DNA from: Benincasa hispida | Lineage: Eukaryota > Streptophyta > Magnoliopsida > Cucurbitales > Cucurbitaceae | Assembly: GCF_009727055.1 (NCBI RefSeq) | Contig: NC_052350.1 | Coordinates: 20,372,365 to 20,436,364 of the forward strand | DNA length: 64,000 nt | Direction: 5' to 3' | Shown here: in pieces, positions 35,540 to 46,840 of the stretch | Layout of the letters: every line of letters begins with the position of its first letter | How positions within the stretch are numbered: position 1 is the first letter of the stretch | Program-made: the position numbers and the translations under genes | The notes under the pieces: generated by a model | Database searches by the model: none | Seen by the model: the letters and a program-made list of their open reading frames with translations, nothing else | What the model was told of the DNA's origin: nothing

Positions 35540-37867
35540 TGGTATATAAAGGTACAAATCTTGAGAGCTTAAGAGCTTTCGACTTTCGGGCTTGAGAACT
35601 TTGGAGCTTGAGAACTATAGAGCTTCAGACTTCAATTTGTAGAGCTTCAATCTTCAGAACTTTTGATCTTCAAAGTCTTCAATCTCCCTCCTCTTTTGCC
35701 TCCCCCCTTCCTCCTTTAAATGAAAGGAAAGGTCCTCTATTTATAGAGGATTTCTGTGGATTTTAGGTGGGCTTGGACCCCATTTGACTTTGGGCTTGTC
35801 GGCTTGGGCCTAACTACTTTCTAGGCCTGAGCCAAAGTTGGGTTTGGGCCTAACCACTTTTCTGTGACCCAAATTTTCCATTGTGGATTTAAATTGAGTC
35901 GAATTTTGGACCTGAACAATTTTAAATACTCGGTCCGATCCGATTTATGGTCTAAAGCCAAATCGGTCATTATCCAACCAAATTTATTGGTCTAGGCTTT
36001 ACCATCTTTGAAGATGATGAGCCCATTATTGTGATCAAATGACCAAATGGATGACATGTGACATTTTGTGATTGGACGAAATTTCTTCGAGATTTATGCA
36101 CGTTTATGCGGTGGATGAATCTCAAAAAAATAATTTGAAATTAATGTATGATTTTGACTCCTTTAATTTAATGCATGATCTTGATCAAAATATGAGAATT
36201 TAGTGCAAGATTTTGATTTGAATTTTTTGTTTGGTTGACAAATTTTCCGCTCACTTAACGGAAGATGAATTTTGGGCAAGATTGATCTTCTTATTCCCAA
36301 ATAAATTTTATTTGAACTAAAGTAGGAAATATATACTCTACTTTAATTGTAAACTGGATTTTGAGAAACGTCCCAATTTTTTTTTTTTTTAAGATTTGGA
36401 ACATACTCAAATTTTCATTTGGAGTTAAAGTAGAACTTTGACTTAGTCTTTCAAGTTTGACTTGATGTTTAGGTGGATGCTTGAAGTGTGTCCATATTTT
36501 AATTTGAGGCACCAATTAAATTTTTAGTTGAATTGATACCTAAGTCTTGGTCTGAACTTGAAACGACATAATTTTTTTTTATTCCAAGTTGGACTTTTCA
36601 TGAAATTCGGAGCCTGGCTTATCTTGATTTGGAAGGAAAAGAAAAAGAAATGTATAGGGTTTGTATTCGAATTAAACTCTCCCTTATGTAGCACAAATAT
36701 CGGGAAGATTTGGGCTTCCAAATGGTTAAACAAAATATTCTGGTTAAACTTTAAAACCAATATTTTGATTTCAAACCCTAACCTCTTACAAGAAACTTCA
36801 CCGAGCTATTCCGTCTAGGATTGGAATGAGATTGACCCAAATGGTTTTTATGATGGACCCATCTTGCTTCATCCTCCAATAAATATTTTTAGAACCACCC
36901 CCAACATTTAGTTCTTCCATCACCTGGACTTCAAAAGCCACAAAGTATGGGTTTGGAAGCCGTAAAAACAATGGCAGAAACGCAAAGAGAAATGAAGTGA
37001 GAGGTGCCATTTAATCTCCACACTGGAACTCTTCATCCCATTTCTAATTTGAGGCTCTTTAGACAAATTAAAACATGACCCTTTCACTCTAAGTTCGTGT
37101 ACACATGCCTTCCAATATTGCCACCATTTCAGCTACACCATGATCACGAACACCCCCGACGCCGCCCCCATTGCCACGGCCATAACCCACCATTTTTTTT
37201 CACACATTGGGATCCGAGGAAGTGTACAAGAGAGTGAGAGACAGAGCATGAAAACAACTCAATCAGTTTCCCCGACCGTCTTCAATAGAGCTTTTGGTTA
37301 GGCTTTGGAAGATGAAAAAAAAAAAGCCATGGTAGAAGGTGAAGGACTGGTTTTTTTAGAGAGGGAACAAAATGGAGGAAAGAGAGAGAGAAAAGAAAAA
37401 GAGACTTTTGAATGGAGAAAGAGAGAAAATGGGGGGAGAAGGGGGCGGTTGGCTTTTGAAAAAGGAATGAAACATTAGGGTTTTTTTTTAACTTCTTTTT
37501 TTCTTTTGTAATTTTCTTGTTTTTTTTATCTTGTTTTGTTTTGTTTCTTTTTATTTTGTCTTTCTTTTTTGTCTTTTTTTTTTGGAAACAAAAGGATTGA
37601 ATTTACCACCCTTGCTTTCTTAGATTTTTTTTTGTGACACATTACTATTTCAATAACTTGCTCATCATTTTTTTTTATTATTTACGGGAGGTTATTGGTA
37701 GCCTTATCCCATTTCTTCTTCTTTGAAGAGGAGAGAAAAGGAAAATAGAACCCAACCTTCTTACCTAAAATTCTAGAGGTAGATCTACACTTGATTTATA
37801 TTATTTATTATTGATATTTTTTTTTTTTGAAAAACATATTTTTTAGTGTACCCTTGGTGGATATACA
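35540..37867 (-). repeat. 3' LTR of the large Tat element
   Basis: On the minus strand it begins TGTATATCCACCAAGGG at 37867 and ends TATATACCA at 35540, about 2.33 kb. Its end region (GAGCTTAAGAGCTTTC, GGGCTTGAGAACTTTGG) matches the partial LTR at 63776-64000. A TATA box (CTATAAATAG on the minus strand) lies at 35737-35746. The left limit is supported by the partner LTR; the right limit rests on the TG start next to a purine tract. Confidence 0.75.
35737..35746 (-). promoter_or_regulatory. TATA box in LTR of the large Tat element
   Basis: CTATAAATAG on the minus strand, near the 3' end of the LTR. The same region of the partner LTR at about 63985-64000 reads TATAAACAGAGGAC on the minus strand. 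Confidence 0.6.
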
Positions 37868-37883
37868 TGCTTGCCCCCCTTCG
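37868..37883 (-). other. polypurine tract of the large Tat element
   Basis: The minus strand reads GAAGGGGGGCAAGCA directly before the proposed LTR start. Confidence 0.6.
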
Positions 37884-37909
37884 CGATGAGATTGTCCTGA
37901 AAGTTGTTC

Positions 37910-38235
37910 ACTGCTAGACATAACCCCTATGTGGGTGACTATGTGGCTTGTAGGGGTGGTTGCCAGCTTCGCCAACAACGACTCCTGCTAGACACAACCC
38001 CTATGTGGGTGACTGTGTGGCTTGCAAGTGTAGCCGCTAACTCTATTGCACATCTAGATGTGTATAAGAGACAGGCTAACAACGATCTGACTCATGTTAG
38101 ACACAACCCCTATGTGGGTGACTATGTGGCTTGTAGGGGTGGTTGCCAGCTTCGCCAACAACGACTCCTGCTAGACACAACCCCTATGTGGGTGACTGTG
38201 TGGCTTGCAAGTGTAGCCGCTAACTCTATTGCACT
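37910..38235 (+). repeat. 76-bp tandem repeat in the Tat 3' region, artificially doubled
   Basis: The block CTAGACACAACCCCTATG plus TGGGTGACT occurs at about 37913, 37989, 38097 and 38173. Each pair is about 76 bp apart; the second pair repeats the first almost exactly on the far side of a sequencing adapter. Two repeat units are probably real and the other two an assembly duplication. Tandem repeats between pol and the 3' LTR are known for Tat elements. Confidence 0.85.
38049..38074. other. residual Nextera mate-pair junction adapter (artefact)
   Basis: CACATCT (38049-38055) is joined to the complete mosaic end AGATGTGTATAAGAGACAG (38056-38074). It lies between two near-identical blocks of about 140 bp and translates to HLDVYKRQ in the open frame 37904-38257, which is therefore not a gene. 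Confidence 0.97.
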
Positions 38236-40220
38236 TATTATATATTTACTCACTTAAGCCATTTATTACTATTGCAGTTATTATATATTTACTCACTTAA
38301 GCCATTGATTACTTTCTCTTTTTCATTAACACGCTAAGTGACCCCTTTTTTTTTTTCTTGTTGCAGAAAGGTCTTTTTTCGCCATGGTGTATTTCACAGT
38401 ACATCCTGACCCAAAAGAAAGATGCTTAATCATTTTAAAAATGAAGATCAATTTCCTGAGAGTGGAATTATCCATCCCGTAAGAGAGGCAGTGTATGAAA
38501 ATTTTATGGAATCTCAGCCTCCCATAGACAATTATATTTTCCCAACTCGATGGTTTAAAGAGCAACCTGTGGGCCCTAATTCATCATTGAAGGCCTTGTT
38601 CTAAAGTCTTCGATACATAACAAAGCTCCAAATGAAAATCCAGAGTCAACGTTGGGTCTTCAGATTATCAATAGTAAGAAAGTTTGATGGGGTGCCTCAT
38701 TGACGATTCATGGGGAATTCTTCTACATCTCCCATTATTGGGAATGGTTAGAAGCCGTAGTTGCTCGTAACATAGCAATACTTAAGAGGACTCTTTTGCT
38801 CAATGCTATTTTCGCTTCCTTATACGTCTATTATCGCAATAGTGACATTGTACGGGCTTTTTGTGAAGCATGGTGTCCTTAAACAAATACTCTCCATACT
38901 TCATCTGGGGAGATATCTATTTATTTATGGGACTTGTGAAGATTAGGGGGTCTTCCCATCAAAGGTAGATTTTATGATGAAAGCATTCCCTACTGTAAGG
39001 ATATATTGGGGTCGTCAGATGAAGAAGATTGTCAGAGAAGTTGTGAATATCTATTTTCTGCTTATTATCACATTGCTTCTCAATGAATAGATTACTCTCG
39101 ATTACAACCTAGATGGAGCTCCCATCAGACATCCTTACTGGTTAGAGGATGAACTTAATTTATTTCGTGGACTAGTCATCACATATGAATTCAAGGATAA
39201 AACCTATTTGGCTGCATTTCTTTCCTGCTGGTTGTGTGTGTTCGTGTTTCCTGAAAAACAAACCTCTCTTCATTTGGAAGTCTTTAAGGCTGCTAGCCTT
39301 ATGGCCGAAGGCTACGTTTTTAGCCTTGCTATTCCTGTCTTGGCCAATATTTACAATGGACTACGCCGGATTCACGATACATTTCCTTTTGCAGGTTATT
39401 CAAATGTATGTTTTTCTTTGCATTATGTTCATTGATGGCTTGCCATTTATTTCAATACACATTACAAAGTTCCAATGGCTGTTAGAGGTCCGTTGATGGT
39501 TGAATTCTTTGACAAAGGTGGAACTAAATACTATATAGTTTTGAAGCTCATGTACACATTCATAAGAGTAAATATGTGTCTTAGCATACAAGTCTTTAGA
39601 AATAAAATAAAGATGAGCTCTTAAGAGATGATGGAAAACTGACTTTCTGGCTTTTTTCATATTTTGTGAGCTTCTGCTTTTTATCCTCACGATGTAGGTC
39701 TTCTATGGTCATTGAGACATATAATCCTTGTCGATTTAGTCGGCAACTTGGATTTTACCAAGATGTTCCATATGACTTAGGCAAGGAAGTCCTAGAAGCT
39801 AATTTCACCAACATTTTGCGGCACTAGATGATATGTGTCAGTGACAATACTTTGTCCCAAGTGTTTCTGCACGCCTATTGAACCCACAGACCCATGTTAC
39901 TTCTCGTTACAGAAATTGGTGGCTAGCAAAACATGTCACTTATCTTGAAGATGGGATACAACATTTAGTAGATAGTACTTTCTCTCCTTTTACTAAGTCT
40001 AAAGCTGCCAAAAGGATCGAAAATGATATAGGAGGTAAACAGATCCGTATGCTTGGAGTTGGTGGACCTATCCTTGTGCATGCTGAAGAAAGTCGCAGTA
40101 GTAATGAAGACCATCATTGGACAAGATCTAAAAAATCTGATAAGGAGCCAATATGCGAAGAATGATTTTTTTAATGGAGTACCAAATGCTTCACAACTTC
40201 TTGATATCACTACTTTTGAG

Positions 40221-40309
40221 GTAAGTGCATGGTGTTATTTTTTTCTTACCCCTTTCTGTATCCTCTCTTTGCTATTATTTATTTACTTATAATTACATTT
40301 TCTTTGCAG
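40221..40309 (+). other. spliceosomal-type intron in the antisense ORF
   Basis: The donor GAG|GTAAGTGC and acceptor TTTCTTTGCAG|TC bound an 89-base T-rich segment, a usual length for a plant intron. The flanking sequence is open in the plus direction. This implies the ORF is meant to be transcribed from the strand opposite to gag-pol. Confidence 0.75.
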
Positions 40310-40959
40310 TCACCTTTAGATGATCGCATCTTAGATATCGGAGAAACCTCGAAATCTTTTGTGAGCCTGGATGGTTATGATTCTATATTTGCTCGTGCTG
40401 GAAAATTTAAAGCACCAGTGGACACCATTGTGAATCCAACCCGTCCTCTAGTGATTAATGAGTCACCTAGGTAGGTAAAAAAATAATGCCTATGGCTGCT
40501 TCCGAGGTCTCCGATTTCTGCTCTATCGAAGTGATTTCTGATGTACGACGTCACGCTGTTTCGAACATGTGGCAGACTATACATAAGAAAATCATACGTA
40601 CTCCTTTTTATAAGGTCCTTTATCTTGAAGATGAAACTCGCCAGATATTTGAGGCAATTTCTGACATTTGCGGTGCTAATCTTCCTCATCTAAAAAAACT
40701 CGTCGATGAATATTTTTGAAAGGTAGAGAAGTATAACCATTTTCAATGATCATTTTCTTCCCAACCGAGGCATGCAGATAAAAGTCATCGACTGGAGGAA
40801 GCTAAGTTCGACTTAGAGAAGGTGCCATATGGTGAAAATAGCATACTTGCCCAAAAGAAGGAACTTTTGGAGTGCGACTCACATGCATTGCGGGAAGAGA
40901 AAGAATTGTTAACCAAGCTAGAAGTTATCAAAACTAAATGTGCTGAGATATCCAAGTGC

Positions 40960-41036
40960 GCTGGTGTTAGAAAGTGACGAACTTCTAAAAAAAATGCAAA
41001 CTCGAAGCCTCTAAAATGAGAGAGAATATAAATAAT
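40960..41036 (+). repeat. left copy of direct repeat flanking the CACTA fragment
   Basis: The 77-bp stretch starting GCTGGTGTTAGAAAGTGAC and ending GAATATAAATAAT is repeated at 41298-41373 with a few differences. Both lie in the coiled-coil part of the ORF, so coding sequence is duplicated. Confidence 0.9.
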
Positions 41037-41296
41037 ATGGGTTTCAATGTCGATTTAAAGGGCTTCAATGGATTCTGGGCTTCATTTTCCACCGACATTA
41101 AAGGTTTTGATGTCGGTTGCAACCAACATTAAAGGATTATCATGTCAGTTGCAACTGACAATAAAGACAGTGTTACTAAAGCCCTTTAATGTCGGTTGAA
41201 AACTGACATTAAAGACAATCGAAATTAAAGGGCTTTAATAACACTATCTTTAATGTCGGTTGTCAACCGACATTAAAGCCTGAAATTCTTGTAGTG
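41037..41296. mobile_element. CACTA-like element fragment with subterminal palindromes
   Basis: The right end reads CACTACAAGAATTTC inward, the classic CACTA transposon terminus. The interior holds repeated inverted units around ATGTCGGTTG and CAACCGACATTAAAG, typical of CACTA subterminal repeats. A matching left terminus is absent. The fragment sits inside the antisense ORF. Confidence 0.75.
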
Positions 41297-41297
41297 A

Positions 41298-41373
41298 GCT
41301 GGTGTTAGAAAGTGACAAACTTCTAAAACAACGCAAACTCGAAGCCTCTAAAATGAGAGAGAATATAAATAAT
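41298..41373 (+). repeat. right copy of direct repeat flanking the CACTA fragment
   Basis: This is the partner of 40960-41036. Here the frame is cleaner (ESDKLLKQRKLEASKMRENI), and it continues into the end of the ORF, so this copy probably represents the original coding sequence. Confidence 0.9.
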
Positions 41374-41544
41374 CTTGAAAGCATTGCTACTCTTACTGAG
41401 AAAGATACCAAAACTTTGGAGGTCCTTCGTGGAATGTTAGAGGCAATGCAACATGAACTGAAGAACTAAAAATGGGCACCATGAGCTAGCTTTATCTATT
41501 TTATCTAGTTGCGCGCAATTCATTGTAATGACTTTATGGATTTG

Positions 41545-43462
41545 TGTTAGGATTGTTGCCCTAAATCTCGTAGGGTTTTATAGTTTGTAAACCTTGTATG
41601 AACAGACTTGTATGTGATTAATAATATTTGATATTTTATTCACTTTGTCTATGAAATATGTGATATTTTAGTTGCATTAACCACAAACCAATAAATTAAC
41701 ATCCAAGATTATCGTTGTAACTTAAACATGTATGTGGAGACATATAGGTAGATCATGTTTAAGTGATAACCTAAATGTTTTGCAGTATATGGATCATAAG
41801 GCTAGGTACCTTATCCTGGTGACATTACGAGTATGGTCCGCTTCATAGATGTTACAAATGTTGTAAAGTACTACAAATGTTCTGATCTTGATCATTCATG
41901 TATTAGACATGCGAGCGGGGATATTCTATACAAAGGAATTTGTATAAAATCGGACCACGAAATGCTTAGTCTCATTATATAACGTCATTCATAATAGAGA
42001 CTTTCATTTCGCTAGAATTACCATAGGTAACATGACCTTAATCCTGAGTGAGTTGTGAACTCCTGCCTATGAGGGCGGTCCTTTGATTTTTATGGGTGAG
42101 AGTGGCCAGATCGCCGACTCAACAAGCATACCATTTTGGGGATTTGTCTGAGGGTGGTTCTTAAGGGATGATTTTGGGTCTTGAACAATGTGGCGCCACA
42201 CCCTCTTCTGACCTGAGAGGGGTTTAGTTATAGTAGTACTATGATCTATTATTCATAAGAGGGATCAGTGGTACTTAAGAAGTTAGATGTAACTATAGAG
42301 GCAAAACGGTAATTTGTTCTAGCTGTACTTACGAGCAATTTGTGAAGGGTCATCGTACTGTTGATTGTTTATATCCAATGGACACGGAAATATATTTTTA
42401 GTACGAAGAGTGCAGCTGTCGGTCTTTACTGGAGTGCTCGACAGTTAACGAATGGTGAATAAAGTAATTAAAGAGTTTAATTAATTATTCACGTATCGTT
42501 GGAGTTTCAAGTTATAGGTCTATAAGGTCCCCCTAGTAGCTCAAAAGGATTTAGTTGAAAATCAATTTTTGGGTTAATTTGAAATGTTCAAATTGATAAG
42601 AGGGAATTTAATTGTATATGATATAATTTAATTGATTCAATTATATATGATATAATTGACATAATGTATTTAATACATTATAGTTTAATTGAAAGAATAA
42701 ATATATGAATGTGATTCAAATATATTTTCTATGAATGAGATTCATAGTTGTTAAATGTAATATAAATATGATTTATATTAAATGTCATATAATAGAGAAA
42801 AAGAACTATAGTTTATATTGTATATGATGCAATATTAAAACTATAGGTTATAAATATAATATGATAAGTTGGTTATCATATTTATTTATATTATTTATTA
42901 TTTTGAATAATAATCCCTTTTTCTCTCAAACCACCTTGGGTGGTTATGCAATTTTTGTGATATTTTGGAATAAAGGAAAAATGGTTTTTCTTTTCTTCAA
43001 GATGAAACAGACATGTGAACAAGTCTACACGAAAAAACAGTGAGACTACATGATTGAGAAGACTCCTATACGATAGTGTGTTCTTCCTCAATCATCTTCC
43101 TCCTCAGAACTCAAAAACTCCCTTCTAACCAAAAATAGTCAGAGCCCACAACTCCTGGGTTCTCGCCCCGAGCATACTGAAGGTTCCAAGTAGTCCTGTC
43201 TGCATTTTTGGTTTGTGATTGTTCTTGAAGAGAGTCTCCAAGTTTGCCGCTGATTCGAGTTCGTGATAGTTTGAGGGTTTTACGAGAAGAATTGTTCTTC
43301 AAAGTTATAATCTCTTGAACCCTATTTCTTGTTTAAAAAGCATGCTGTAATTTTGATTAGAATGCATAATCTGTATGTTTATTGTAAATTTATGTTTTCA
43401 AACAAAATGGAATATGGATGATCTGCTTCCGCTCATGGATCTCTTTAAAACGAGTTCCTTCA
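41545..43462 (+). mobile_element. solo LTR, family B, without the palindromic array
   Basis: It starts TGTTAGGATTGTTGCCC and ends CGAGTTCCTTCA, 1918 bp. It is flanked by perfect ATTTG duplications (41540-41544, 43463-43467). It separates the antisense ORF from the integrase end of the host element. Where other copies hold the palindromic motif cluster, this one has only one remnant (CTATACGATAG, about 43071). Confidence 0.9.
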
Positions 43463-43599
43463 ATTTGATCATTCTTAACTTGGTTTTCTAGTGCTATATT
43501 GATGAATTTTCCTATCATATGATTTTTTTTTTACTTGACTGAGCTTAAAATTTTCTTTTCAGTTGATTATGTACCTTTTTAGAAAAGGGATCAAGTCAT

Positions 43600-45547
43600 A
43601 ACGTAGTTCAATGAATCTCTCTCTCTCTCTCTTTTTCTTATCAAGCATAAAATTTCTTAAGAAATTTGCCGTTGATTGGGCCAATTCTCAATCTATCTTG
43701 ATCAATGATCTTGTATGCTCCATTTGTGTAGACTTCTTTAACGATGTATGGTCCATATCATTTAGGTTTGAACTTATTTCCTGTATGTCTCATTGTGATA
43801 ATGTGTCTTCTAATAGCAAGTACTAGATCACCAACCTAAAAAGTTCGAGGCTTCACGTGTTTATCAAAGGCTTTGGACATTCGTGCTTGATAACATTCTA
43901 ATGCTTGCTGAGCTTCTAGTCATTTTTCATCAGGTGCTTCTAACTCCTGAAGGCGTAACTTACTGTTGTCTTATGTGGACAATCCTTTTTGAACTGCCAT
44001 TCTCAACGATGGGATTTCTCTTTCTAGGGGGAGAATGGCCTCCACTCCATAAACAAGAGAATATGGTGTAACTTCAGTAAGGGTACGTGAGTAGTTCAAT
44101 AAGTCCATAGGGGTGCGGTGTAACTCCAATATGGTGTAACTCCAGTAGGGGTGTGGGATTTCTCTACAATCTTTTCTTGCCAATTTCTTTTTGTCTTGGA
44201 AACCACCTTTTTCAGTAGATTACACAAGGTTTATTTGAATACCTCTACCAATCTGTTCGCTGTCGCATTGTACATAGAAGATTTATACTGCTTGAAGTTA
44301 AACTTCTCACACAATTTATCCATCACAGTGTTAGCAATTTGTCTTCCATTATCTGTTATGATATGATAAGGAATGCCGTATCGATAAATGATGTGTGTTC
44401 TGACAAAGTTTACGATGTTTTCCTTTTTGGCCTCTTTTAGAGGCACCGCTTTAGCCTATCTTGAGAAATAATCAGTTCCTGTAAGGATATAAGAGTGTCC
44501 CACCGATAACTTAGGTGTTATAGGTCCAACCAGGTCGAGTCCTCAAGCTTTAAAAGGCCATGAAGCTACTGTTGGATGAAGAGGTTTTGGTGGTTGATGT
44601 ATAAAATTTTCATGGAACTGACAAATTTCACAACGTTTCACATATTGCATTGAGTCGTGGATCAGGGTAGGCCAATAGTAACCCATTCTTTTTATTTGAT
44701 GTTGGAGCTTTGGTCCAGACTGGTGAACACTACAAATATCTGAATGTTCCTCTTCTAGGGCTTTTGCTGATTCTTCCTTTCCTAAGCATTGAAGAAAGAG
44801 GCTCTCATATGAGCATCGATAAAATGTATCATTATAATAGATAAATCGCGCAGCTCTTCTTCATATCTCAACTCTATGCCGAAGATCGGTGGGAAGCTTC
44901 GTGCTCAAGATAACTTATAATGGGCCAATGCGGTCTTCTTCTTAAACCACGTAAATAGATATTGTATCAATATTTTCATATTGTTCTTCAGTTGGTGGAA
45001 CAATCCATTTTTGACAAAGAGAGATGTTTATTGGTACATCATCTGAGGTCGTCAAAGAAGTGGCTAAATTTTCTAGTGGATCTGCTCTCTTATTTCTCGT
45101 CAAAGCAGTGAACTTGGTATATGTTCCAGTATTATGCCTTCGATTTATCCATTAATCACCTGGCATAAATGAAGTAGGGCTTTAAATCCTCAAGTTTTAT
45201 GTCATACTGAGGCGAGAGCTGATTTATAACTAACTTTGAACCCCTATATACTTCTGTGTATTTTATCTCAATCTCAAGAGCCATTTGTAAGCCGATGATG
45301 AGTGTTTGGTAGACAACAACGTTATTTGAACACAACTCATTGAGTGTGAAGCTATACGACAACACGTGCTTCTCAGGAGAAATGAAGACAACACCGATGC
45401 TTGCTCCACTTCTTCGTGTCGCACCATCGAAGTACATAGTCTAAGGTTCCCTTCTTTCAACAAGGAATACTTCTTCATCGGGCAAATCTTCAAATAATTT
45501 CCAATTTGATAGGATTGGATGGTCTACCAAGAAAGTTGCGAATGCTT
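43600..45547 (-). pseudogene. gypsy integrase and RNase H of the large Tat element
   Basis: On the minus strand the RNase H opens with SNWKLFEDLPDEEVFLVEG and MYFDGATRRSGASIGVVF (45530-45375), continuing to LSPQYDIKLEDLKPYFIYAR. The integrase zinc region and core follow: HSYILTGTDYFSR, then in 44446-44231 VPLKEAKKENIVNFVRTHI, RYGIPYHIITDNGRQIANT and KQYKSSMYNATANRLVEVF. The C-terminal segment in 44183-43971 has VTPYSLVYGVEAILPLE, and the last readable piece ends PINGKFLKKF at about 43640. No chromodomain is seen. Stops and shifts occur between all pieces. The RNase H is cut at 45547 by a solo LTR and continues at 46841. Confidence 0.87.
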
Positions 45548-46840
45548 TGAAGGATCTCTTACCAAAGAGTTTCATGAGCGCGTTCGGATCGCTCCAATTT
45601 CACAGTGACGAAATACAACAATATACATTTGAACGTACAGTTATGGAAACGAACAGTCAATTAAAGGCATGCTTTGAACAAAAATAAACGAGGGAGAGAG
45701 TTGCCATACTAGTTGAAGACAGTCTTCAATCTTCAGAACTCAACGCAGCAGAAACCTCCACGCGATCTACTAAAACCCAACAGAAGTGTTGACTGCAGCA
45801 GCACGCACAACCGCAAACTCACGACCGCAACGGGGATGACACCCCCAGAAAATAGCCCCGGGTATTCTCGGAGTGAGAACCCAAAGCGTGGTCTTTGGTG
45901 AATTTGGTAAATGAAGTAGGAAAATCAGATCGTGTAGGTGATAAGCAAGTGAGAGGGAAAAAGGCACTATCGCATAGTAAAATGCTTATCGTTTGGGAGA
46001 AGCTACACGATCGTGTAGGTTTTACTGAATGATCGTTTAGGAAATGGTATACGATCGTTTAGCAAACTTGACATACACTATGATTGTTTAGAGAAGTTAT
46101 CCGATCGTGTAGGAACTACTGTGCAATCGTTTAGGCGCGAGGTGGACGATCGTTTAGGTGGAGATTGACTATCGTATAAGCTCTCGAAATGCTTAAGCGA
46201 TAGATTACTTTTGTGTAGCTGAGTTTCCAGCTCCCAAATCAGACGAATCCCCAAAATGGTAGGTTTGAATCGGCGACTTGGCGACTTGCACCCATAAAAA
46301 TCAAAGAACCGCCCTCAATGGCAGAAGTTCCCAACTCACTCAGGATTGAGGTCATATTACCATGGTCATCCTAGTGAAGTGAAGTCTCTGTCATGAATGG
46401 TGTCATATAACTAAACGTTAACACTTCGTGGTCAGGTTTTATACAAACTCTTTGTATAGGACGCCTCTGCTCACATGTCCCCAACATGAATGATTAATAT
46501 TAGACCATCCGTGACAAGTCACAACACTTGTGACCATTCCACAAAATGGGCCACATCCATAGTGTTAACAGGATAAGGTTTCCCTCTTATATCCATATAC
46601 TACAGATCATTTTGGTTATCACTCAAGACATGATCCACTTGTATGTCACCACATACATGCTTGAGTCATATACAGATAACCAGGGATTTTATGTTTATTG
46701 GTTTGTGGTAAAGCAAATAAAACAAGCAACTAAGCAACATACAAGATTTGAAGTAAATATCATATATTATACAACACAAGCGTTCGTACAAACTATTTAC
46801 AAACTACAGGACACGAGACTTTAGGGCATCAACCCCAACA
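45548..46840 (-). mobile_element. solo LTR, family B, with internal deletion
   Basis: On the minus strand it begins TGTTGGGGTTGATGCCC at 46840 and ends AGATCCTTCA at 45548, 1293 bp. It is flanked by perfect TGCTT duplications (45543-45547, 46841-46845). It splits host pol between RT/RNase H connection (MPQKAVKG) and RNase H (AFATFLVDHPI). A palindromic motif cluster is present at 45926-46205. The AT-rich middle of the LTR is missing, the break lying next to the cluster. Confidence 0.9.

Larger units (their letters stand above)
38367..41469 (+). pseudogene. antisense additional ORF with plant mobile domain signatures (broken)
   Basis: The plus strand, opposite to pol of the host element, carries a degenerate multi-exon ORF. 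After an acceptor TTGTTGCAG (ending 38366) come MVYFTVHPDPKER and GIIHPVREAVYENF. Next are LTIHGEFFYISHYWEWLEAV (38698-38760), AFCEAWCP (about 38858), GEISIYLWDL and GGLPIKGRFYDES (38905-38975), then FLSCWLCVFVFPEKQ (about 39217-39260). These match the plant mobile domain (aminotransferase-like, PF10536) found in transposon-carried genes. An intron with GTAAGT donor and TTTGCAG acceptor lies at 40221-40309. The C-terminus (40770-41469) is a Leu/Glu/Lys-rich coiled coil ending ...MLEAMQHELKN. Several stops break it. The protein's role is unknown; the domain family is linked to silencing and transposon capture. Confidence 0.72.

Noticed and set aside
37904..38257. 117-codon open frame with repeated peptide
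   Set aside because: It consists of a duplicated 76-bp repeat joined by a sequencing adapter (HLDVYKRQ), so it is not a gene.
43615..43634. Short CT microsatellite
   Set aside because: It has about eight dinucleotide units and no special context, so it was left out of the features.
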